Assembly: GCF_023343835.1 (NCBI RefSeq)
Contig: NC_064439.1
Span: 30,977,933 to 31,041,932 of the forward strand
DNA length: 64,000 nucleotides
Direction of reading: 5' to 3'
From: Lagopus muta
Lineage: Eukaryota; Chordata; Aves; Galliformes; Phasianidae
Below the pieces are notes generated by a model. The model made no database searches. It saw nothing but the letters and a program-made list of their open reading frames with translations, and was not told where the DNA came from. Of this stretch, positions 26,401 to 36,214 are shown piece by piece. Numbering within the stretch: position 1 is the first letter of the stretch; the number at the start of each line of letters is the position of its first letter. The position numbers were made by a program, and so were the translations under genes.

Positions 26401-29400
26401 ACATCAGCATTCAAAGCTACTGATCAGTGAGACTTTGAGAGTCCATCATGGGAATAATTCATCCCTAAAAGCTGCACAGGACTAAAAAGCTCCCTTGTCA
26501 GATGATGATGCTACACGGTAATTGAGAACACCCTTTTTTTGCATGGATCCTCTTCAGTAATTTACTGGGCTTGGCTAACTTTTATTTGAACTTCCTAGAA
26601 GGGCAGGGACCAATTCTGATTTTTGTAAAATACACAGAACTGGACAATCAGGCTCCAAGAGACCCCCTTTTGTGAATTTCTTGTACCACACTTCTAGTAT
26701 TCTTCTCATTACTGAATGTTAAGATCCTCTGACAGCAGAAGCATGCTGAAAGCACTGGTTTCAAACACAGTAAACAGTAGTATTTAGGTTGCACCTGAAA
26801 ATATATCTGAAACTGTTTTTGAAACATAGCTGATAAGAGTCCTGTCCCTGATATGAGGTGATCAGGTAGCCACACTGTAATTAAGAAGTCTATCATGTTC
26901 TGTGACATCGTATTTAGAACTATTTCCATTAATAATTACATAGCCTGAGTGGCAGATGAATTAGTATAGTCTTTTCCAGAAGGTAATGCAGGTAAAACCT
27001 CAAGATAAGCAAAGGTTTTCCTGTGTATTTCCATTTATCTGTTTGGAATTGGGGTGATTTTGTTTCACTTCTGTCGATGTCTTGCTGTCACCTGTACTAA
27101 AAAAAAAGAAAAAATATATATATATATCAAAGATATGAGAATATAAATTCAATAATGTTATCATCATGACAATGCAAAAGTAATGACGTATTAACTTTGT
27201 GCTGTAAGGCCAGTATATTAAAAGCAGATGTGCTAATTCATCATGGCAGTAGATCTGTCACAATGGAAAAGCACCTCTGAGACTGAGGAGGTTACAGTAG
27301 GGACTAGTTTGATCTAGCACCTTCAAATAATAGATCTTTGGATTGTGATTTTCTTCTAGTTGGCAAAAAAATAAAAATAAAAAAAAATCTGGCAACTTCT
27401 GAAGAACGGGAAACCACTACTATACTTTGGACAATTAAAAGCAGAAGAAAACCACAGAAGTTATCCAAGCAAATACCAGAATATCTCTGTCAGTGTATTT
27501 AGCGATCATGTCGGTTCTTATAACTGCAGAAGTTTTGACTGCTATGAAACAAATAAATTTTAGGGTATTACACTGCACAGCTGAGATTTTGCTTCCTGGG
27601 AACAATGTTTTATTGGTTCCATTTGAACATACTGTGGTGTGCAAATGATCACAGGTTTGGCAAGTCCTTTATAAGGCTTTGTATTTATAAGGCCAGAAAC
27701 AGATGTACAGATAATTTCAGTGACATGCACACTTTATATGGTTGCAAATACTGTAGGGATGTGTACCTCAGAAAGAAAAATGAGATATTTGAGTATCCTA
27801 GTTGCCTTTCTTTCAAAGAATGGACACGCTGCATAGCAAATCAGTGCTTTGCCAGCTGCAGTTTGCAGAGCAAAGGCCAAAAGCTTTATTAACATACACC
27901 TCTGTGAAACTATTGCTTGAAGCTCCTGAGAATCCGAGCAAGATTTCCCCCAGCCTGGTGTCTTCCTGCAGGCCGTCCCTCAGACATCAGCAGAGCCCTG
28001 CCCTTGTACATATGGCATGGCTGGCTGCATGCCACATTTGGCTTCCAGCTTGCAGCCAATCCTTCCAACCTGCCCACGCTGATACTTCCCAGACTTTGGC
28101 TCCCATTCCAGTGCTATAGCTCCAGCAAATCCTTTTGTATTTTCCTGCTTTGAGTGGAGGTTGGAATAATGCAAAAAGGGAACCAAAAGTGTTTAAGTCT
28201 GTTCCTTTTCTCAAGGGAGAGTGTACAAAAAAGGCATTTCCGCAAGATCGTAACCTCAGTTACAGATTACAAAGTGGATAACTCCGTATTTACCCGTGCA
28301 GTCTCTCAGCAGACGACGATTAAAGGGTGAAATTACCAACAGCACAATGGCAGGTTGAGGGCCACCATATCAGCTCTTGTCCAATTGCTTGTACTTGCAT
28401 AAAGAATTTCACTGCTAATTTTTGTAAAATAAAGTATGATGTTGGTAAATAACCACATATTGTCAAACTGCAAGCAAAGGAAAAAAGCATATGTGTGTGC
28501 TTACATCAGGCAGAATCCATTTTCAGTCATGTTTTTTGAAGATGTGTTCTGATGGACCTTCTGGGGCTGTAGTGCGTGACAGAAATGAGTGTGAGTGGAT
28601 TAGAAGTGAACAATAAGAATTAAAATAAGAAATAATTGATTCTAATTCTATGAGAACTTTTAAAAAAACTATATTTCTAAGATAGAATTTGTTACTCATA
28701 TTCTTGTGCTTTTCATATCCAAAATAAACCTGCATTTACCATTGCAGTTGCCATGCTCTTATACTCTACACTGTACCAGTTAGGAAGAAAAAAAACCAAA
28801 AACACAAACACAGAATAATAGATAAGCAATCTCTTTTTCCTGATGTCAGCTGAATTAATGGTTGCACATGGAATTTATCTGATAGAGCTCATCTACTAGA
28901 CATGAATTAAAATCTGTTAGTAAGATACAAATAAAGTGTTCAAGGCCAGAGCACCCCTAAGACTATTTGGACACCTTTTTAGGAGGGTGTCAAGACATTC
29001 ATGTGTCCGTGCCTTGTGAGACTATCCCATTCTTCATGGTGCTGTCCTAAATATATGACCCGTTCCTAAACCCCATGCCTGTCTTTTCAAATGTGGATAT
29101 CATGACGTCAGTGAAGAAGGATCTCTAATGCAGACAGCTGTGGTGGTCCCCTGTGGAATCTAAGCCCTTGTGATGGCTGAGGATTCCCTGCCATCAGTGT
29201 GTGTTTTGTTATTGGTTTCATTGACTGCGCTCAGCTGGGTAGCCTATGATCTCTGTGTTTGAAGAGGACAGGGAGAGAGGAGCATCTCCCAATGGAGTCT
29301 TAGTTGTGGAGATATTTACCTTAGGTGAAATACTCTGCAGCCACTTGCCTTTTTCTTGGTTTGACCACAGGGTGAGTCTGGGCCACTTAAATCAGGAGCC

Positions 29401-30838
29401 TACTTTTTAGATAGTCAAAGCTAGTAAATCCCATCATATATTACCATTGAGGTCATCGATATATCACCCCTCCTCCACGTTTGGATCCCCTTTTGAAAGT
29501 GCTGTAGCTTTAGCACCAGAGGTTTCCTGCGCTACATGCCTTGATGGGTGATGAAGCATCCAACATACAAAATTCTGGAACCACCCGGGATAAAGTTTAC
29601 TCTCAGCCGTGTCACTGTTTCAGGACAGGAAGCAAGAGTGACTGACTGTGCTTGGGCTGTTAATCTGCTGGGAGATTTATTTATTTATTTTGCTCTGTAT
29701 AATATCCACATTTTAAGCATAAAGTTTTTCAGCTCCAGTGCCTTGAATGTACATGAATTCATTGCTGTGCACATACCAGTAAGTGGTAATGCTCTATAAA
29801 TGAACGCACAGAGGAGTGTTTTTCAGAAGCCTTTGCAGATGTCTTTTGTATATCTGCCTCTGTGATTTATTCCCTGCAGGTAAGTTGTGTGACTGTTCTC
29901 TGTGTGAGCATGATTGGATTTCTTCAGTCCTTGGCACAATCCCATCAACCTCTGCTATCTCTTGTGTTTCAGGCAAGTTTTTGCCATTTGCCTTTTTAGG
30001 CAGAGTCATCTCAGCACAATCTCACAATGCAGTCTGTTTGGGCTGCTCTCACTTTTTCTCCAATTTCCCTCCTTAACAGGATTGAAGTCAAGACATACTC
30101 TGAGGCAGAGAATGGTTATTTCTAGTAATTCTGGTTGTCTTTAAGTCATGACAGCTTTGCCAACTTCCTCATCTTACATGAACAAAAAATCACTTTCTTT
30201 CAGTGAGGATAAATTTCTGTTTCTGATATAAACACTGTTTTGATTCATTTGCTTTATACCACTACCTTCTCGTAAGCTGTTCCTTCCTGACTTTGGTCTC
30301 AGCAGTAGACACGTTCCCAGAGGTTGCATTCTGATCTCCATCCCAGTACTTTCTCTTTGTAGTTCTTTTGTCCTGAGGGAGTACGAAAGAAAAGAAGGTG
30401 CTGCAAAACAAATGTCATTATAGTTGCAAGTATTGCTTATAGTTCTGCTGCTTATTTGAGTATCATTGCTTTCATGCCAAAACAGAGCTTTTTACCATAT
30501 GTCCCCGGGACAATTGCTGATGGCCCTCTGACCTTGTTGTGGCATTTCAGAAGTATCTCTGGCTGTGTTTTCAGAAAAAAAACCAACACCCAACAGCTTT
30601 CATGTTAAGATTCCACTGAAACCAGGCTTTGTTTTTCTGATTTCTAGCCATATGCTGCAATGACTGTGAGTCAAATTTTTGCAGGGCCTTCAACCTGAAC
30701 AACATAGACTTAAATAACAATTTATTCCATCTTAGTTCTGCGGCTTACAGTCAAGTGGTTGTATGGGAGCTGTTCATGCATTGCCAGAAGTGGTCCATGC
30801 CAAGGAGGGCTGCTAAGTTGCGAAGTTACAGAGTCAAG
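23419..30838. other. Intergenic, no gene recognised
   Basis: AT-rich sequence with the (AT)n run near 27114 and an A-rich tract near 27365. No exon, LTR or CR1 fragment was recognised in this 7-kb stretch. Confidence 0.65.
27100..27127. repeat. A-rich tract with (AT)n microsatellite
   Basis: An A-rich stretch followed by seven AT units (27114-27127). Confidence 0.9.
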
Positions 30839-31410
30839 AATCATAGAACTGTAGAATGCCTTGGGTTGAAAGGAACCTTAAAGATCATCCAGTTTCAACC
30901 CCCTGCCGTGGGCAGGGCTGCCGCCCACCAAATCAGGCTGCCCATGGCCTTGAACCTGGCTTTGAATGCCTGGAGGGATGGGGCACCCACAGCTTCTATG
31001 GGCAGCTGGTGCCAGGACCGCACCACTCTCTCAGTGAAGAATTTCCCCCTGATGTCTAGCCTGAATTTCTCCTCTTAGCTAAAAGCCATTCCCCCTTGTC
31101 CTGTCACTCTCTACCCGTATAAAAAGTTAATTTCCCTCCTGCCTATAAGCTCACTTCAAGGTTGCAGTGAGGTCTTTCCACAGCCTCTTTTCCAGGCTGA
31201 ACAAGCCCAGCTCCCTCAACTTTTCTTCAAAGAGGTGCTCCAGCCTTCTGGTCATCTTTGGAGTCCTCTTCTGGATCTGCTCCAGCAGCTCCATGTCCTT
31301 CTTGTGCTGGGGGCTTCAGGCCTGGACACAGTACTGCAGATGAGGTCTCACAGGGGCAGAGCAGAGGGGGATGATAACCTGCCTTGCCCTGCTGGCCATC
31401 CCTCTTAAAT
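30839..31410 (-). repeat. CR1 LINE 3' fragment, about 570 bases
   Basis: It begins with the reverse-complement tail (AATCATAGAACTGTAGAATG) and GGTTGAAAGGAACCTTAAAG. It then runs through blocks familiar from CR1: GGCAGGGCTGCCGCCCACC, GAATTTCCCCCTGATGTC, GGCTGAACAAGCCCAGCTCC and TCTGGATCTGCTCCAGCAGC. It is the second longest CR1 piece in the window and covers the reverse-transcriptase ORF end and 3' UTR. Stops and indels disrupt the frame. Confidence 0.9.
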
Positions 31411-32242
31411 GTCCTTGGAGCACAGTTTGCTAGAAGTTGGGAAAGTAGACTGAGCAAACAGAGTAGCGTGCTTTTCCTGTTCTGAATGAAAGCTTTAGAA
31501 ACCCATTCTAGGTGCTACTGAAGAGAGGACAGATGGGCTTTTGGTTTTATCGCTGGATTTTCCTTTGTCTTCTGTTTTCATGCAGTTTGTTTTTAGCCAG
31601 AACCATAATTTTGGTGGAACATAATGAACCTTCTTAACATTTACTGGATTCACAAATACACTTCTTGAAAACAGTGCTATTACCAAATTGCCAGGAGGGG
31701 TCATTGCTCTGGGATTACAAGATGTTCTGTTCAACTCTTACTGCTATGCACAGCTGAATAAGAGCACTGAAAGGAGCCCGTAAAAGTCTGGCAATGTATA
31801 TTGGTGTGATGCATCAAAGTACAGTGAGAAGCTATTCTGAAAGTGTTTCTAAGCAGACTGAAATGTGCAATACTGTAAAGTGCGCGAGAGAGATTTGGTA
31901 AATCAGCAGGTCAATTTTCTGTCCAAATAGGTTTAGATAAATTCATGTGACTACTGAATAATTATACAGTGCTTATCTGACTGAACTTCCAGTCCCAAAG
32001 ATTAAGCATTTCTGGACAATTTGCTCAGCTACAGAGACCTTTAGTGAGACATTTTAATTGCAAGAGTGCAGGCAACATCACATGATAGAATCTGCCATTT
32101 CCAGATCCCTGGTAGCTCATCTATCTTCCTGGGGGCTCCAGTTTTTAATGCTTTCTTTGTACTTGCAGATGCCTTGTTCTTGTATTTTAAACAAGGACTA
32201 TTAGTGGGCTGTTACAGAATGGTAATTCAAGATCACTGATCA

Positions 32243-32299
32243 TACAATCATAGAATCATTAAGGTTGGAAAAGATCACTAAGATCAGCTAATCCAAATG
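32243..32299 (-). repeat. CR1 LINE 3' terminus, very short
   Basis: ACAATCATAGAATCATTAAG, then GTTGGAAAAGATCACTAAGA and TCCAAATG are the reverse complement of the CR1 3' end. A TAA-rich simple repeat follows at 32314. Confidence 0.8.
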
Positions 32300-32313
32300 T
32301 AATAGTGTGTATT

Positions 32314-32341
32314 TATAATAATAATAATGATAATAATGATA
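32314..32341. repeat. (TAA)n-like simple repeat
   Basis: An interrupted run of TAA/TGA units, next to the CR1 terminus at 32243-32299. Confidence 0.85.
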
Positions 32342-33287
32342 AAGCTTTAATTCAGTGAATACCACAAAAAGCATGCTATAATTAACATTGTTTCTAAATT
32401 TAATAATACTACATTTAGTTTTAATTGTGGCAAAGAACACGCTTTAATGCAATCATATATATTGCCATTAATAAATGACGTGATTTTATTACACCTTTAT
32501 GCTGCTTGTGGAAAGATGTGTTGGACATCTTCACGTTCATGGTGTTGTCTGATATTTGCAGGCTAATCAGCTTGAATCTTTACATACCATGTCACTAAAA
32601 CACAGATAACATCTGATTGTTATCTTCCTTCTCACTTTTTCCCCACAGTGATGTACCCTCCATTGCTCTCTATTCAAACGCAAAAGTTTCCATCCTCAAG
32701 AAATCTCTCAAGTGTCTTGTTAATCCTGAAAGACAGCATAGGGTGTATGCACACCTCTGACAGCGTGCAGTGCTTCAGCACTGCTGCAGAAATCGGCACT
32801 GTGGAGGACAGAGCGTCTTTCCAGGCTACAGCCTGTGTGGGAATGCTGAGAGCAGCGGCAGGAGTTAACAGTGGAACAATTTCCTCCTAAATCATTTGGT
32901 TTAAAATGTTGGGTTAATCACTTGGGATTTCCTAAATTGAATGCTGGAACTGTACAAGAATTAATATCCTGAAGTTATGCAGTAAGTGGTATGGTTTGGC
33001 ACCCCACACAGGCGTGACTGGGAGACGCTTGTGAAATGGTTTAAAGGTGAGAAAGTCACGTCCAGAGCTGAGGGCACGGGAGGTGGTTGTGGCAGAGCCA
33101 GGCTGGAGCGGAGTACTGTGGTGATGGCATGTCTTCCTGCTGTGCTGGGCTGCAGTGCTGTCCCTGCTGGTCCCCTGCACCCCTCAGAGCTGACAAACCA
33201 GATGGGTGCAAGATTTGGGTTTGGTAAAGTGATAGAAGTAAAGCACAGTTGTTCACATTTGCAGCATCACAGGGATCAGACTCCTTC

Positions 33288-33994
33288 TGATCAAGTGCCA
33301 GATCCTGCACTTTGGTCACGACAATGCCATGCAATGCTACAGGTTTGGGGCAGAGAGGCTGGAAAGCTATAGAGGAAAAGGATCTGGGGGTGATAGTGGA
33401 CATACAACTGAACATGAGCCAGCAGCGTGCCCAGGTGGCCAAGAAGGCCAATGGCATCCTGTCTTGTGTCAGAAACAGTGTAGCCAGCAGGAGCAGGGGG
33501 AGATCCTCCCTCTGTACTCAGCAATGGTGAGGCTGCACCTCGAGTACTGTGTTCAGTTCCAGCTCTGGACCGTGTTCAGAGAAGGGCAATGAAGCTGTGA
33601 AGTGTCTGGAGCACAATTCTTATGGAGAGAGGATGAGGGAGCTGGGATTGTTCAGTGAAGACCTAATATCTCTTCAACTGCTTGAAAGGAGGTTGTGGCA
33701 AGGTGGGGGTTGGCCTCTTATTCCAGGTATTTAAGTGATAGGATGAGGTGTAATGGCCTCAATTTGCACCAGAAGAGGTTCACGTTGGATATCTGGAAAA
33801 TATTCTTCTGTGACAGTGTGGTGATGCAGTGGTTGCCCAGGGAGGTGATGGAGTCACTGTCCCTGGAGGTGTTTGAGAACAGTACAGATGTGGCAATGAG
33901 GGACATGGTCATTGGGCATGGTGGGGATGGGTTGGTGGTTGGACTAGATGACCTTAGTGGTCTTTTCCAGCCTTAATGATTCTATGATTTTGTG
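33288..33994 (+). repeat. CR1 LINE, about 700 bases, longest copy in window
   Basis: Recognisable blocks in order are AAGTGCCAGATCCTGCACTT, GGCAGAGAGGCTGGAAAG, AAGGATCTGGGGGTGATAG, GGTGGCCAAGAAGGCCAATG, GCTGCACCTCGAGTACTGTG, CTGTCCCTGGAGGTGTTTGA, and the end TTTTCCAGCCTTAATGATTC. These are the C-terminal reverse-transcriptase and 3' UTR blocks of CR1 on the + strand. The reading frame is broken by stops and shifts, so it is a dead 5'-truncated copy. Confidence 0.92.
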
Positions 33995-34869
33995 TTGAGT
34001 CAACATGAACACCTTCAGTGTTCTTCAGTGGTGCTGCAGCAGTGTCTGCTGGGGGAACAGAGTGCATGGGGTGCAGCAAGGCCACATGGTGGGGCACGGT
34101 GTCACCCTGTCCTCGGCTGTGCTGCACTCAGAAGCTGGAGTCTCAGGCTATGCCATGGAAAGTTCCTCCCATGAATTAAAATTCTTCAGGCAGCATTTGA
34201 TAAAAGAGAGCTGCAGTCTTGCTGTAATGCTTGTGGCCAAAGCACTACTGAGTCACGAAGAGTTCAAAACATTTTGACATTAAGAGCTTTGGAATTTTCT
34301 TTGCATCCATGGCTTGAGATGGACACAGACCAGTGAGTTTCCTCGCATGCTGCAGGAGTCATTTACTTGATAAGGGTTTTGGGGGCAATGTAGAGTGATG
34401 GAAATGATTTCCAGCTTTACTCTTGCCTGATTATTGTTTTTCAAAATATGTTCTGTGAGCATTAAAGCAGTAACTACATATATTAATAACTATAGCAATG
34501 AATACCTATGATGTAGTATATGCATAATACAATTTTAGAAGATGTCTTAAAGCTTTCTGTCAGTATGTCTGATATCCTTACTTGTGCGGTTGTTATTTTA
34601 CCTTCAAATTACAGCAAAAATAAGATCTGTTTAGAGTCATGATTTGTCATTCTAACTGGAATTAGTCATTGGTCATCAAGACACTAATCAAATTACCTGT
34701 TTCTAAAGAATTAATTCAATTTTACTAATATGTATGAGTAGTTGCTAACTCCACCAAACTGCTCAACGAATTCAGAAACTTTGTCTGAGTTGGCTTCACC
34801 CAACGCATCGTCAGCACTCTGCTGCTGTCAGTGCAGAAGGACATGTTGCTGAGGATGCCCACCCTGCTT
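33995..34869. other. Intergenic between CR1 copies, no gene recognised
   Basis: Unidentified sequence, with GC-richer DNA at 34,000-34,170. A short acidic, protein-like open stretch lies on the minus strand at about 34711-34827 (see findings). Confidence 0.55.
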
Positions 34870-35012
34870 AGAATCACAAAACAATAGAGTACCCCCAGCT
34901 GGAAGGGACTCACTAGGATTGCTGAATCCAACTCCTGGCTCCACACAGCACCACCCTAAACTCAAACCATATTTCTGAGAGCACTGACCAAACGTTTCTC
35001 AAACTCTGCCTT
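34870..35012 (-). repeat. CR1 LINE 3' fragment, divergent subfamily
   Basis: AGAATCACAAAACAATAGAG, then CAGCTGGAAGGGACTCACTA, AATCCAACTCCTGGCTCCAC and CCAAACGTTTCTCAAACTCT match the reverse complement of a CR1 subfamily whose 3' end reads GTTGGATTC...CCCTTCCAGCTGG. It lies about 0.5 kb upstream of the NPY CpG island. Confidence 0.8.
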
Positions 35013-35519
35013 GTCTCAGAGCTCCACTGTGTGAGGGGTTAGCTCGCTGTAAGGTGCCCATTTCTCTTTAAGGACTCAAGGACTGGGCAAGTTTAAAGAG
35101 ACCCCGAAATCAGGCACCTTGGACAGATGGGTCCGTCAGCTTCATCCTGTGAGAAGCTGTCATGTGCCGTTCAGCAGGGGGCAACCACCGCGGGTCAGAG
35201 CAGGATCCCATGACACTGGTGGGCTGTTTGCAGTGGTGTGTTGTTCAGGCACAGAAACATAACAATAACAATAAGATTTAGGATGGTATATCAGAAGGCA
35301 GCCATGGGTATGCAGGGCCATCCCGGCAGTGAGTGCACAGTGACAGTTTCATTGCTGCCAGTTCCCTGGGTAGGTAACCCTCGAGGTGTATTTATTTAGT
35401 GGGGGCAACGACTGAGCCTGGGGCACTGATTTGGCATTTCTGGATGCCGCAAACCTTAAAACCTTCTTCCACGCTTCCTTGGCACTGGGTCGGGCAGCAT
35501 CCCGCTAAGCAGACCCAGG
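35013..35519. other. Distal NPY upstream region
   Basis: Moderately GC-rich sequence between the CR1 fragment and the CpG island. It probably holds upstream regulatory DNA, but no motif here is convincing. Confidence 0.5.
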
Positions 35520-35829
35520 CTGGGATCCCCCCGATGCCACAGGGGCGGGGTACGCTTCCTCCCGCCCCGGTTCCCCCTTCCCTGCCGCTCTCGGACAGCC
35601 ACATCGGGGACCCCCGGGGCCGGAGGGTACCCCGGAGCGGGATTTGCTCCCCTGCCGGTGCTCGTGATGCGGGGGACGGCGGCGGCGCCCGGCCCCGCCC
35701 GGTGCCCCTCCCGGGGCAGGGCGCAGGCGGAGGTTTGGCAGGGGGGGCCGGGACTGACGAGGCGTGATCGCCCAAGGCCCCTCCTGCCTGCCGGGGAAGC
35801 CTTAAAACACCCCGGCGAGGCGCGGAGTC
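35520..35829 (+). promoter_or_regulatory. NPY: NPY promoter with TTAAAA element and GC boxes
   Basis: Immediately upstream of exon 1 the sequence becomes very GC- and CpG-rich. Visible elements are a GC box (GGGGCGGGG, 35542-35550), an inverted GC box (CCCCGCCC, 35693-35700), a CT-rich stretch (about 35771-35790) and a non-canonical TATA-like TTAAAA at 35802-35807. The spacing to the inferred start of exon 1 suits a TATA-type element. Sp1-family binding to the GC boxes is inferred from motif only. Confidence 0.65.
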
Positions 35830-35904
35830 CCACACTCGGGAGCCCCGACCCACGGGCAAGAAGAGCCAAGCCTCGCCCAGAGCCGCTCCGCTGCAACCGC
35901 CGCC
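35830..35904 (+). other. NPY: NPY non-coding exon 1 (5' UTR)
   Basis: Mammalian NPY has a non-coding first exon, and the same is inferred here. The 3' boundary is clear: the sequence ends GCAACCGCCGCC and is followed by the consensus donor GTGAGT (GT at 35905-35906). The 5' end is an estimate, placed about 25-30 bases after the TTAAAA element at 35802. The exon has no ATG. Intron 1 (35905-36026) is only 122 bases and GC-rich, ending in a pyrimidine tract and CAG directly before the start codon. Confidence 0.75.
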
Positions 35905-36026
35905 GTGAGTACCGCGACGGGGTGGGCGCGGGCACGGGGGTCGCGGGGCTGCGCGCCGCGGGTCGGCCGCGCTGCTCTGCCGTCGAGGCGGGCGCTGACG
36001 GCCGCTCTCCCCCGCTCGCCGTCCAG

Positions 36027-36214
36027 ATGCAGGGCACCATGAGGCTGTGGGTGTCGGTGCTGACTTTCGCCCTGTCGCTGCTGGTCTGCCTGGGGACGCT
36101 GGCAGAAGCGTACCCCTCCAAACCGGACAGCCCCGGCGAGGACGCTCCCGCAGAGGACATGGCCAGATACTACTCGGCTCTGAGGCACTACATCAACCTC
36201 ATCACCAGGCAGAG
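36027..36214 (+). CDS. NPY: NPY exon 2: signal peptide and mature peptide residues 1-34
   Basis: This exon of 188 bases carries the start codon as its first three bases, directly after the acceptor CAG at 36024-36026. It encodes the 28-residue signal peptide and mature residues 1-34, and the first two bases (AG) of the Arg35 codon. The mature peptide begins at the TAC codon at 36111. The donor is AG|GTAGGC. A second in-frame ATG lies at codon 5. No other AG lies in the preceding 35 bases or so, which favours this acceptor. Confidence 0.97.

Larger units (their letters stand above)
31411..33287. other. Intergenic between CR1 copies
   Basis: Holds the short CR1 terminus at 32243 and the TAA repeat. 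The GC-richer piece 33,000-33,287, just before the long CR1, is unidentified. Confidence 0.6.

Noticed and set aside
33056-33457. 133-codon minus-strand open frame and several + strand frames at 33312-33734
   Set aside because: They fall largely in the long CR1 copy (33288-33994), which is a frame-broken LINE remnant.
35456-36160. 234-codon minus-strand open frame over the NPY promoter
   Set aside because: It is explained by the GC-rich CpG island, where stop codons are rare in every frame. The product is low-complexity Pro/Ala/Gly/Arg-rich.
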